From: Candidatus Binatia bacterium
GTDB taxonomy: Bacteria > Desulfobacterota_B > Binatia > UBA9968
Reading direction: 5' to 3'
DNA: 6,360 nt
Assembly: GCA_025922795.1 (NCBI GenBank)
Contig: JAICHC010000176.1
Coordinates: 1 to 6,360 of the forward strand
The notes under the pieces are model-generated. The model did not search any database. It worked only from the letters and a program-made list of their open reading frames with translations, and had not been told where the DNA came from. The position numbers and the translations under genes are program-made. Of this stretch, positions 1 to 6,204 are shown in pieces (positions within the stretch are counted from its first letter, which is position 1; each line of letters starts with the position of its first letter).

Positions 1-1040
1 TAATGCCCGGTCCCTCCTGACCAGGGAAGGATACGAATCTGCGTCAGGCCGCGCGCGCGTTCTTCCAAAACCAAATGTTCTTGAAACAGCTCGAAATCGG
101 CGAGGTAAACGTCATTGCGATGCGGAATCATTTCCTGCCAATGCTCGCGCCCGGTTCTATGGAGTGGCGTCGACATCAAACGAAAGTTCTTCGCCTGATC
201 GTTGGTGCGTATGATGAAGCGGTCGTGAAAGTGCTCGATCTGATACTCATGCTCGCGCTCGCGCGGCAGAAAGATCTCGAATTCGCCGGACGGCCGGTCC
301 GCTTCGAGATAACGGTATTCCTGGCTGTTGGTATGCGATGAGACGATCATCAGGAATTTTCGCGATTTGGTTTTAAAAATGTAGGCGACGAACGTCTCAT
401 CGTCTTCTTGATAAACCAGCTGGTCCTCCGCGGGGTCGGTGCCGATAACGTGGCGATAGATTTGAAACTGGCGCAACGTGGTCTCGTCCGGCTTGCCGTA
501 AAACAGCGTCCTGTTGTCGTTCGCCCAGGCAAGATTCTCGGTCACATTAGGCAGCACCTCCGGCAGCATTTCGCCGGTCGTCAGGTTTTTGAGATAAGAG
601 GTGTGGATGCGCCGCCCCTGCGTATCGATGGCGTAAGCGAGAATGTCCTGGCCTGAGCTTAACGCGGAGCCGCCAACTGAAAAAAACTCATGTCCCGCAG
701 CCAACACGTTGGCATCGAGCATGATTTCTTCATCCTCCTCTAACAAGCCGCGCTTGCGCGCATAGATCGGATACTCTTTACCGGGCTCGTAACGCGTATA
801 GTAATAGTAATCGTCGCGTTTGTATGGAACCGACATGTCGGTCTGCTTTATTCGCCCGATGATTTCCTCGAACAGCTTCTCCTCGAAAGCGCGCGTATGC
901 GCCATCTCTTTAGCCGCGTATTGGTTCTCCTCATTCAGGTAACGAATCACGTCGGGATTGTCCCGTTCCCGCAGCCAGTAGTAGTCATCCACGCGTATAT
1001 GGCGGTGCTTTTCGAGCCGAGTCGGTATCTTTTTAGGCAT
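1..1040 (-). CDS. ptrB: Oligopeptidase B (protease II, S9A family), N-terminal part
   Basis: This is the first 346 codons of an S9 prolyl-oligopeptidase-family serine peptidase, cut by the left window edge. The family is about 680-700 residues, so roughly half is present. I translated it by hand and found no stop or frameshift. Recognisable blocks are VDDYYWLRERDNPDVIRYL (residues 17-35), YNEEN-type context after it, and SVPYKRDDYYYYTRYEPGKEY (about 70-90), both typical of the oligopeptidase B N-terminus. The rest (about 110-346) is the beta-propeller that limits substrates to short peptides. The catalytic Ser-Asp-His domain lies outside the window. The family cleaves peptides after Arg or Lys. 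There is no signal peptide, so it is predicted to be cytoplasmic. The start ATG (1038-1040) shares one base with the TAA of the upstream redox gene, and GAGG lies 5 bases before it, so translation is probably coupled. The family is clear; oligopeptidase B versus a close S9A relative is likely but not certain. Confidence 0.85.
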   Translation of the reverse strand, partial: MPKKIPTRLEKHRHIRVDDYYWLRERDNPDVIRYLNEENQYAAKEMAHTRAFEEKLFEEIIGRIKQTDMSVPYKRDDYYYYTRYEPGKEYPIYARKRGLLEEDEEIMLDANVLAAGHEFFSVGGSALSSGQDILAYAIDTQGRRIHTSYLKNLTTGEMLPEVLPNVTENLAWANDNRTLFYGKPDETTLRQFQIYRHVIGTDPAEDQLVYQEDDETFVAYIFKTKSRKFLMIVSSHTNSQEYRYLEADRPSGEFEIFLPREREHEYQIEHFHDRFIIRTNDQAKNFRLMSTPLHRTGREHWQEMIPHRNDVYLADFELFQEHLVLEERARGLTQIRILPWSGGTGH

Positions 1041-1876
1041 TACGGCCTCAAAACGGACAGGCTTGCATCTTCCACATCGGCTTCCCTTACCCAACCCACC
1101 GTCCCCTTCTTGGTTTTCACCATGTACCAGAATTCGCCGGCGCCGGAGACTTTACCCAGCGGAACGAGTTCATCGCCGCCCATCGATTTAACGAGGGCTT
1201 CCGATTGATTGTCGTGTCGACCGCGTATCACGATCTCGTCCCGTTTCACGCGCAGAACCTTGGGTATTGGCATAGCAGGCTCGAGACCGATCGATCCGGT
1301 CGTTACGCCGCTATTGGTCTCGTCAACCAACTCGCGAAAGATATCGACGACTCTGGGCGAAGCCCAGTCCATCGAACCAGACTTCATGCCGATCGCCCGG
1401 CCGTCGCTGTCGATCACATAACTCACAGGTATCCCGTAGACCCGGTAGGACGCCGCTACCCGGCCATCGGCATCCAAGAGCGTAGAAAAATTCAGGTTAT
1501 GAGTTTTCATGAATCTGGCCACGAGCGCGGCATTTTCTCTCTGATTGATTGCAACGACGGTAAGCCCCTGCCCGCCAAAGTTTCGGCTGAGCTGTTCCAT
1601 CGACGGCATTTCATCCCGGCAGGGACCGCACGAGGTTGCCCAAAAATTGAGCAATACCATTTTGCCGCGATAGCCGCTTAGACTCGCAACATTGCCGTTT
1701 AGCTCACGCAGGCTGAACTCCGGCGCGCGATTTATCACTGGCTTTATCAATCCTATGGATTTTAGCAGCCCTGCGACGGCCGCGGGATTCCTCCCCTGTT
1801 GCGCGAACAGTGGATTCGGCACCACAGCAACAGTTAGCCAGACTGTAACGATGCTTTTGACGGCAGCTCGAACCAT
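1040..1876 (-). CDS. Exported TlpA/ResA-like thiol-disulfide redox protein with C-terminal SH3-like domain
   Basis: A 278-residue thioredoxin-fold protein. Residues 1-25 form a signal peptide: basic start, hydrophobic core, likely cleavage after LFA at 25. The redoxin domain covers about 50-185. It begins with APEFSLRELNG, carries the active-site motif CGPC (Cys83, Cys86) within NFWATSCGPC, and has the cis-proline in GIP (Pro150). This matches the TlpA/ResA/AhpC-TSA group, which reduces disulfides or helps cytochrome c maturation outside the cytoplasm. The usual Trp just before the first Cys is Ser here, which may shift redox potential or partner choice. After a linker, residues about 204-270 resemble a bacterial SH3 domain (WYMVKTKKGTVGWVREADVE), which often binds cell wall or protein ligands. 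ATG at 1876 is supported by GGGAG (1882-1886), 5 bases upstream. It is the first gene of a two-gene minus-strand unit with ptrB. No membrane anchor beyond the signal is seen. The substrate is unknown. Confidence 0.85.
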   Translation of the reverse strand: MVRAAVKSIVTVWLTVAVVPNPLFAQQGRNPAAVAGLLKSIGLIKPVINRAPEFSLRELNGNVASLSGYRGKMVLLNFWATSCGPCRDEMPSMEQLSRNFGGQGLTVVAINQRENAALVARFMKTHNLNFSTLLDADGRVAASYRVYGIPVSYVIDSDGRAIGMKSGSMDWASPRVVDIFRELVDETNSGVTTGSIGLEPAMPIPKVLRVKRDEIVIRGRHDNQSEALVKSMGGDELVPLGKVSGAGEFWYMVKTKKGTVGWVREADVEDASLSVLRP

Positions 1877-1957
1877 TGAGTCTCCCTTTGGTCAATGAAT
1901 AAGCCTCGGCAAGATCCGGTGAGATCCTCCACTAACATTGATTTGATTTCGGAGGTT

Positions 1958-1964
1958 TATAATA
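1958..1964. promoter_or_regulatory. Shared -10-like core between divergent genes
   Basis: The plus strand reads TATAAT at 1958-1963, a perfect -10 consensus. The minus strand reads TATTAT over 1964-1959, matching 5 of 6 bases, so one AT-rich core could serve either direction. Neither direction has a good -35 at 16-18 bases: the minus-strand hexamer at 17 bases is TCAACG, matching 3 of 6. The minus reading would place the transcript start about 75 bases before the redox gene. It is the only strong AT-rich box in the gap, but the assignment is tentative. Confidence 0.3.
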
Positions 1965-1983
1965 GCACCTTTGCCCGGCTGCG

Positions 1984-2013
1984 TTGACACGATAATTCTA
2001 CATCGGCTACTGT
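1984..2013 (+). promoter_or_regulatory. Candidate sigma-70 promoter for the phosphodiesterase gene
   Basis: A perfect TTGACA (1984-1989) is followed after 18 bases by TACTGT (2008-2013), which keeps the important first, second and last -10 bases. Transcription would start near 2020. That leaves about 15 bases before the GTG at 2035 or about 39 before the ATG at 2059. The -10 is weak, so this is a candidate only. Confidence 0.35.
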
Positions 2014-2034
2014 CGATTCCGCGGGCTCCGCGCA

Positions 2035-3993
2035 GTGATCTTTTCACTAGCCCGCTACATGACACACTTGAAATTTTCGTCGATCACCCTCAGCCGCCTA
2101 GCGGTTCCGTGGCGGATAGCCGCCGTCGCGCTGATTTTAGCGTTCGTGCCACCGCCGGTCGCCAGTGAGACCGCGCGCCGAGCGATTGTGCTCGCCTGGG
2201 ACGGCGTCGTGCCCGCTTTCGTGCACGAGATGTTGCGCGCGGGGAAACTTCCCAATCTGGCAAAGCTGATCGAAGGTAGCGCCTTTGCCGATGATGTCGT
2301 AGCCGTGTTTCCGTCCAAGACGGCGCCCGGCTTTGCCGCGTTGATCACCGGCGCGCCGCCGAATGTCACCGGCATCAGCGGTAACCGCGTGCCGCGAGCG
2401 CCACGCGACCAGTTCACCATCTTGGAAAGTCTGCCGGGTTTTGACGCAGCGCCTTTGCGCGCCGAATCGATCTGGTCCGCCGCGCGCCGGGCCGGAAAAA
2501 AATCCGTGGTCTCACATATTCCCGCATTTGCCGGCGAGCTTGCTGAAGGGAGTGTGCGTTTCGCGGGTTACACCTTGATCGCCGGGCGCGACGGCATCGT
2601 CACCAAGAACAAGGGGCAGAGTACGGCAACGGGAACGTGGCGTAATTCGCCGCCAAGTATGGCCTTGCCGCTTGAAATCAGTTTCAATATCGGCAAATCG
2701 AGATTTTTTGGTCTGATCATCGACGACCCCGCCGATGATCAGACCGGTTATGATAGCTTAATTCTGGCCAGCGCTCGCGACGGCGACACCGTCACTGTCA
2801 AGCTCAAGTCAGCGCCTCCCGGCGTTGGCCGCGAACTTTTCTGGAGCCCGCCCGTCGCGATCAAAAGCACCGGCAATCAAGATGCCAAATGCTATTTTCG
2901 GCTGTTCGATCTCAAGCCGGACGGCAGCGATTTTTTTCTCTACTACACCCGACCGGCCCGCGACCTGCCTGTCGACGCCAACAGCGATGTAGTCGCGAGC
3001 CCGACGGTGCGCACCTTTGTCGGCAACGGCGCGGCGGTCCTTTTCCAACAGGGCGCTTTCGGCCGCACCATCCCCAACGGAGGCCAGGGCGGCGCCGAAG
3101 CGCGTTATCTCGAAACCATGGCGTTTGCGCAGCATCAGTTGACGGAGACCCATCGGTGGGCGATCGAAAATCTGCCCTGGGATCTATTTCTTGCTTACAC
3201 GCCGTTCCCCGATGAAGCGGAACATTTGTGGCGGGGCCATCTCGATGCGAGCCTATCCAGTTACCGGCAAGATCTCGCCGACCGAGTAAGGCCATTGCTC
3301 GAACGCGCGTATCGCAGCTCCGACGATCTTCTCGGCGTGCTCCTCAGCAAACGCCCCGCGAATTCTTTGGTTGCCTTGATCTCCGACCACGGCTTGCAAG
3401 GCATCAATAAACGCGTCGCCCTCAACCCAGTCTTGCAGCAGGAGGGTTTGCTGGTCCTAGACGCTCAAGGAAGGGTCGATCTGACAAAAACCAAGGTGCT
3501 TTATCCGGCGGCCAACAACGGATACTTGTTGATTAACTCGAAGGACCGCAAGAGCGGCATCGTCGGCAGCGATGAGCGCGCCGAGCTGATCCCTAAGGTG
3601 CGCGCGATACTTTTGGCGCTACGCGACGGTGAGCAGCAAATCGTCAAGGCCGTTTACGACACCGAAACTGACGGCGCGACGATGGGTCTCGGCGGAGAAG
3701 TCGGCGGCGACATCCATATCGAGCTCGCGCCGGGCTACGATTTCGATCCACGGATCACCGCCGGGAGCTTAGTCAGCGAGACGCCGCCCTACGGAAGTCA
3801 TGGAGCAAGTCCGGCACAAACCGCCATGCGTACCCTTATGGTTTTCAACGGACCGGGCATTCGGCCGGGGCAAAAACTCATAAATGTCCGCATCATCGAT
3901 TTCGCCCCGACCCTGGCGTGGCTGCTTGATTTACCCAAACCCAAGGATGCCACCGGCCGGGTTCTATTCGAAATGCTCGCCGAACCGCGTTGA
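2035..3993 (+). CDS. Exported alkaline-phosphatase-superfamily phosphodiesterase (type I phosphodiesterase/nucleotide pyrophosphatase type)
   Basis: A 652-residue metallohydrolase of the alkaline phosphatase superfamily, closest in pattern to type I phosphodiesterase/nucleotide pyrophosphatase. Visible metal and catalytic positions are Asp56 (IVLAWDG), the nucleophile Thr96 in FPSKTAPGF, Asp393 and His397 (TPFPDEAEH), Asp451-His452 (LISDHG) and His589 (YGSHG). All two-zinc ligand positions therefore seem intact. The family cleaves phosphodiester or phosphate monoester bonds; the substrate is not readable here. Between the nucleophile and Asp393 lies a long segment (about 175-345) of beta-rich, non-catalytic sequence, probably a cap or accessory domain. 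The hydrophobic stretch IAAVALILAFV (28-38) followed by VAS/ET (about 44) is a signal peptide, so it acts outside the cytoplasm. The start is uncertain: GTG at 2035 or ATG at 2059, neither with a clear SD; the ATG gives a more usual signal length. The gene sits 111 bases before the oxidoreductase on the same strand, with no obvious functional tie. Confidence 0.85.
   Translation: MIFSLARYMTHLKFSSITLSRLAVPWRIAAVALILAFVPPPVASETARRAIVLAWDGVVPAFVHEMLRAGKLPNLAKLIEGSAFADDVVAVFPSKTAPGFAALITGAPPNVTGISGNRVPRAPRDQFTILESLPGFDAAPLRAESIWSAARRAGKKSVVSHIPAFAGELAEGSVRFAGYTLIAGRDGIVTKNKGQSTATGTWRNSPPSMALPLEISFNIGKSRFFGLIIDDPADDQTGYDSLILASARDGDTVTVKLKSAPPGVGRELFWSPPVAIKSTGNQDAKCYFRLFDLKPDGSDFFLYYTRPARDLPVDANSDVVASPTVRTFVGNGAAVLFQQGAFGRTIPNGGQGGAEARYLETMAFAQHQLTETHRWAIENLPWDLFLAYTPFPDEAEHLWRGHLDASLSSYRQDLADRVRPLLERAYRSSDDLLGVLLSKRPANSLVALISDHGLQGINKRVALNPVLQQEGLLVLDAQGRVDLTKTKVLYPAANNGYLLINSKDRKSGIVGSDERAELIPKVRAILLALRDGEQQIVKAVYDTETDGATMGLGGEVGGDIHIELAPGYDFDPRITAGSLVSETPPYGSHGASPAQTAMRTLMVFNGPGIRPGQKLINVRIIDFAPTLAWLLDLPKPKDATGRVLFEMLAEPR
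2710..2745. repeat. Perfect 13-bp inverted repeat inside the phosphodiesterase gene
   Basis: GGTCTGATCATCG (2710-2722) and CGATGATCAGACC (2733-2745) are exact reverse complements separated by 10 bases. Two more inner pairs (CG/CG) can form after one mismatch, leaving a 4-base loop. It encodes the LIIDDPADDQT region (about residues 227-237) in the accessory segment of the enzyme. A T-run precedes the stem on the plus strand instead of following it, and the minus strand has an A-run after it. It is therefore not an intrinsic terminator in either direction. The role is unknown, and it may be a coincidence of codon choice. Confidence 0.6.
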
Positions 3994-4017
3994 TCGAGGA
4001 CAATCAGCGTGCCACGG

Positions 4018-4039
4018 CGATGTTATCGAAGGAACATCG
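4018..4039 (+). promoter_or_regulatory. Small hairpin with an SD-like sequence in its loop, upstream of the oxidoreductase
   Basis: CGATGTT (4018-4024) pairs perfectly with AACATCG (4033-4039) around the 8-base loop ATCGAAGG. The loop and the adjacent stem bases hold GAAGGA, the only SD-like sequence before the ATG at 4043. In RNA this could affect ribosome access to the short ORF and, through it, to the oxidoreductase. Seven pairs is modest, and no effector-binding motif is recognised. Confidence 0.3.
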
Positions 4040-4042
4040 ATC

Positions 4043-4108
4043 ATGACCAGTAAGACCACTAAAGCGGATGCGGCTCAAAAATACGACAGGTTCCGAGGTG
4101 AACAATGA
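4043..4108 (+). CDS. Possible 21-codon leader ORF overlapping the oxidoreductase start
   Basis: ATG at 4043 opens a 21-residue frame, MTSKTTKADAAQKYDRFRGE plus Gln. Its TGA overlaps the next gene's start as ATGA (4105-4108). AAGGA lies about 9 bases upstream. The peptide is polar and charged, with no hydrophobic segment, Cys pair or run of one amino acid that would suggest attenuation. No family is recognised. The overlap and SD fit a translated, coupled leader. Against it, the oxidoreductase has its own good SD (GAGG at 4095-4098), and a frame this short can arise by chance. Confidence 0.35.
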   Translation: MTSKTTKADAAQKYDRFRGEQ

Positions 4109-5349
4109 AACCGGTGCAACTTTTTTGCTGGCATTTCATGGCCTACCCGTATCTCGGCAAAGATTTTGACGAGAAGGAATACACAGGCTGGGTGACGGTG
4201 CCGAATCGCTTGTGGGATAACGGCAAAGCGCGCGGCTTGTACCAGGAATATATCGACCAGCTAGCGTACGCCGATGAGCTTGGCTTTGACGGCATGGTGC
4301 TGAACGAGCATCACCAAAACATTTATGGCTTGATGCCTTCGCCCAACCTGATCGCCGCGGCGCTCACGCAATGCACCGCGCGCGGTAAAATCGTCATTCT
4401 AGGCAATCTGCTGCCGCTGCATTTGAATCCCATGCGCGTCGCCGAAGAGTACGCCATGCTCGATCAGATGAGCGACGGCCGCTTGATTGCCGGCTTCGCG
4501 CCTGGCGGCGGTCCGGAAACGTTTAACTACGATGTTCCGTCGGCGAATACGCGGGAAAAATTTTGGGAAGCCGCGGACCTGATCGTGCGCTCCTGGAGCG
4601 AGGACGGGCCATTCGCGCACGAGGGGCGCTATTTTCCGCTCCGCTATGTGAATCTCTGGCCGAAACCGCGGCAAAAACCGTTTCCGCCGGTGTGGATTCC
4701 CGGTTCGCGGAGCCCGTCAACCATGATCGAGGTAGCTAAACGCGGGTACTGTTACTTCCTGTCATCACGGAGCCACGGCGGTGAGACCCATCGGGCACAG
4801 CAGGAATTCGCCGACGTGTTGGAGAAACACGGCGACAAGTACCATCCGTTCCGTTTTGGTATTTTGATGTCGACTTACGTCGCCGAGACCGATCAACAAG
4901 CGCGCGCGGAATGCGAAGAAGGAGTTTGGTATTTTTTGAAAAATTGTCTCAAGGGCCACTTGCGCCGTGAAGGGCGGCAACTCACTTATGGCCCCGGCGT
5001 TCCGTACATCCCTGCCGCGGCCTGGCGCGAATATCTAAAAGGCTACCAGCCGGGCCGCAAACTCTTGGGGGACGTGGAAAATTGGCAAGAGCTCGACGCT
5101 TCGCAATCGATCATCGTCGGCAGCCCCGAGACGGTTACGCGACGGATTAAAACTCTTATCGAGAAAGCCAAAGTCGGCAACCTGCTGATTCAATTTCAGC
5201 TCGGCAACATGCCCGACCCTCTGGCGCGGAAGAGCATGAAGCTGTTCGCCGAAAAGGTCGCGCCGGCTTTGCGCGACGCATCTCTAACCCAGTTCCGCAA
5301 AGAATATCCCGACCTCAACCTGGAATCACCGAAGGAGGCAATCCAGTGA
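4105..5349 (+). CDS. LLM class (bacterial luciferase-like) flavin-dependent oxidoreductase
   Basis: A 414-residue luciferase-like monooxygenase (TIM barrel). Supporting motifs are FDGMVLNEHHQ (61-71, with the Glu-His-His of the barrel's active face), LDQMSDGRLIAGFAPGGGP (119-137, the family's flavin-site region), PPVWIPG (194-200), and a typical C-terminal block: GSPETVTRRI (339-348) followed by the KLFAEKVAPALR helix (379-390). Members use reduced FMN or F420 with an organic substrate, often to oxygenate it or break C-C, C-S or C-N bonds; which cofactor applies cannot be read here. It has no signal peptide, so it is cytoplasmic. The length is slightly above the common 330-400 range. ATG at 4105 has GAGG 6 bases upstream. 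Its TGA overlaps the hydrolase GTG (GTGA, 5346-5349), so the two are almost certainly co-translated. If it uses FMNH2, a reductase must lie elsewhere, since none is in the window. Substrate unknown. Confidence 0.9.
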   Translation: MKPVQLFCWHFMAYPYLGKDFDEKEYTGWVTVPNRLWDNGKARGLYQEYIDQLAYADELGFDGMVLNEHHQNIYGLMPSPNLIAAALTQCTARGKIVILGNLLPLHLNPMRVAEEYAMLDQMSDGRLIAGFAPGGGPETFNYDVPSANTREKFWEAADLIVRSWSEDGPFAHEGRYFPLRYVNLWPKPRQKPFPPVWIPGSRSPSTMIEVAKRGYCYFLSSRSHGGETHRAQQEFADVLEKHGDKYHPFRFGILMSTYVAETDQQARAECEEGVWYFLKNCLKGHLRREGRQLTYGPGVPYIPAAAWREYLKGYQPGRKLLGDVENWQELDASQSIIVGSPETVTRRIKTLIEKAKVGNLLIQFQLGNMPDPLARKSMKLFAEKVAPALRDASLTQFRKEYPDLNLESPKEAIQ

Positions 5350-6158
5350 GCGGTCGAATCCTCGAGATCAATAAGCGTAACGTACAAATTTTGGAAAACG
5401 GCAGCGGCCCACCGCTGCTCTACCTCCACGGTTTCGCCGACGTTCACTCGGTCAAAGAAAGCTGGCTGCCGTTCCACGAGAGATTAGCCGAGCACGGTCG
5501 CGTGATCGCGCCGGCCCACCCCGGCTGCGCCCGGACCGATGAAGACAAAGACATCGACACGATCGAGGACGTTGTCTTTCACTATCTCGAAGTGCTCGAT
5601 AGCGCGAAGCTAAGTCACTTCGATCTCGTTGGCACTTGCGTCGGCGGCTGGATCGCCGCCGAGCTCGCCGCGCGCCATCCGGAAAAAATTCGCAAGCTGG
5701 TTTTGATCGGCGCCGCCGGACTGTTCGTTCAAGGCGCGCTGATCGGTGACGTGTTCATGAACGCCCAACCCGAGTACGGCTCGAGCTATGCGTCATTGCG
5801 CCAAATGCTTTTTTCCAGTGCTAATCATCCGATCGCCTTGGAACTCTTTCCGGACGGCAAAGGCGAATTGGAAGACGAAGTCCGCCGCTATCAGATGCTG
5901 CGATTGAGCTCGCGCATCGGCTTCAAACCGCCCTACTTCTATAATCATTCGCTCAAAAACCGCCTGCACAGAATCACCCCGCCGACGTTAGTCATCTGGG
6001 GTGAACACGACCGCATGGTCCCGCGCGTTCACGGCGAGACTTACGCTGAACGAATTCCTGACGCAAAACTCATCATCATCCCCGCCGCCGGCCACAGCGC
6101 TCATGCGGAGAAGCCGGATGAGACGGCAAAACTGATTGGCGAATTTCTCAAGCAGTGA
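5346..6158 (+). CDS. Alpha/beta hydrolase with cysteine at the nucleophile elbow
   Basis: A 270-residue alpha/beta-hydrolase-fold enzyme, normal length for the family. Visible elements are the oxyanion-hole HG in YLHGF (28-29), the nucleophile elbow VGTCVGGW (95-102) with Cys98, the acid Asp222 in WGEHDRMVP, and His250 in AAGHSAHAEKP. The usual elbow is G-x-Ser-x-G; here codon TGC (5637-5639) gives Cys, one base from the serine codon AGC. A Cys-His-Asp triad is known in dienelactone hydrolases, but the rest of this sequence resembles general esterase/C-C hydrolase members, not that family. The enzyme is cytoplasmic. The GTG start has GGAGG (5334-5338) 7 bases upstream and overlaps the oxidoreductase stop, so the pair is coupled. 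It probably acts on the oxidoreductase product or a related ester or ring-cleavage intermediate (inference). The segment 125-200 between core strands is the lid and likely sets specificity. Confidence 0.9.
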   Translation: MSGRILEINKRNVQILENGSGPPLLYLHGFADVHSVKESWLPFHERLAEHGRVIAPAHPGCARTDEDKDIDTIEDVVFHYLEVLDSAKLSHFDLVGTCVGGWIAAELAARHPEKIRKLVLIGAAGLFVQGALIGDVFMNAQPEYGSSYASLRQMLFSSANHPIALELFPDGKGELEDEVRRYQMLRLSSRIGFKPPYFYNHSLKNRLHRITPPTLVIWGEHDRMVPRVHGETYAERIPDAKLIIIPAAGHSAHAEKPDETAKLIGEFLKQ

Positions 6159-6204
6159 CTTGGAAGGCGGAACTTAGTCGGCTACCGTGACCTTTTCCGC
6201 TCCG

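Noticed and set aside
75..656. Short plus-strand open frames opposite the peptidase gene.
   Set aside because: The minus-strand frame is continuous for 346 codons with clear oligopeptidase B motifs; the opposite frames have no SD or family features.
1205..1681. A 158-codon open frame on the plus strand opposite the redox gene.
   Set aside because: The minus-strand frame has a clear signal peptide, CGPC motif and SD; the opposite frame shows no recognisable domain and is a by-product of GC-rich codon use.
2710..2745. Reading the strong hairpin in the phosphodiesterase gene as an intrinsic terminator.
   Set aside because: The T-run lies before the stem on the plus strand, and the minus strand is followed by A, so neither direction fits.
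2809..3295. Overlapping open frames on both strands within the phosphodiesterase gene.
   Set aside because: They lie within a frame with all expected metal-binding residues in order and look like shadows of it, rich in Arg and Ala.
3990..4026. A promoter just upstream of the oxidoreductase (TTGATC with TGTTAT).
   Set aside because: The spacing is about 25 bases, too long for a sigma-70 promoter, so the gene may be read from upstream or from a promoter I cannot see.
4105..6158. A bioluminescence (lux-type) operon, suggested by the luciferase-like enzyme.
   Set aside because: There is one luciferase-fold subunit, no fatty-acid reductase genes, and the motifs fit the broad LLM oxidoreductase class.
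6162..6203. Possible terminator between the convergent hydrolase and transporter genes (GGA and GCGGAA pairing with TTCCGC and TCC).
   Set aside because: The stem has a 2-base bulge and a loop of over 20 bases, and no T-run follows on either strand.
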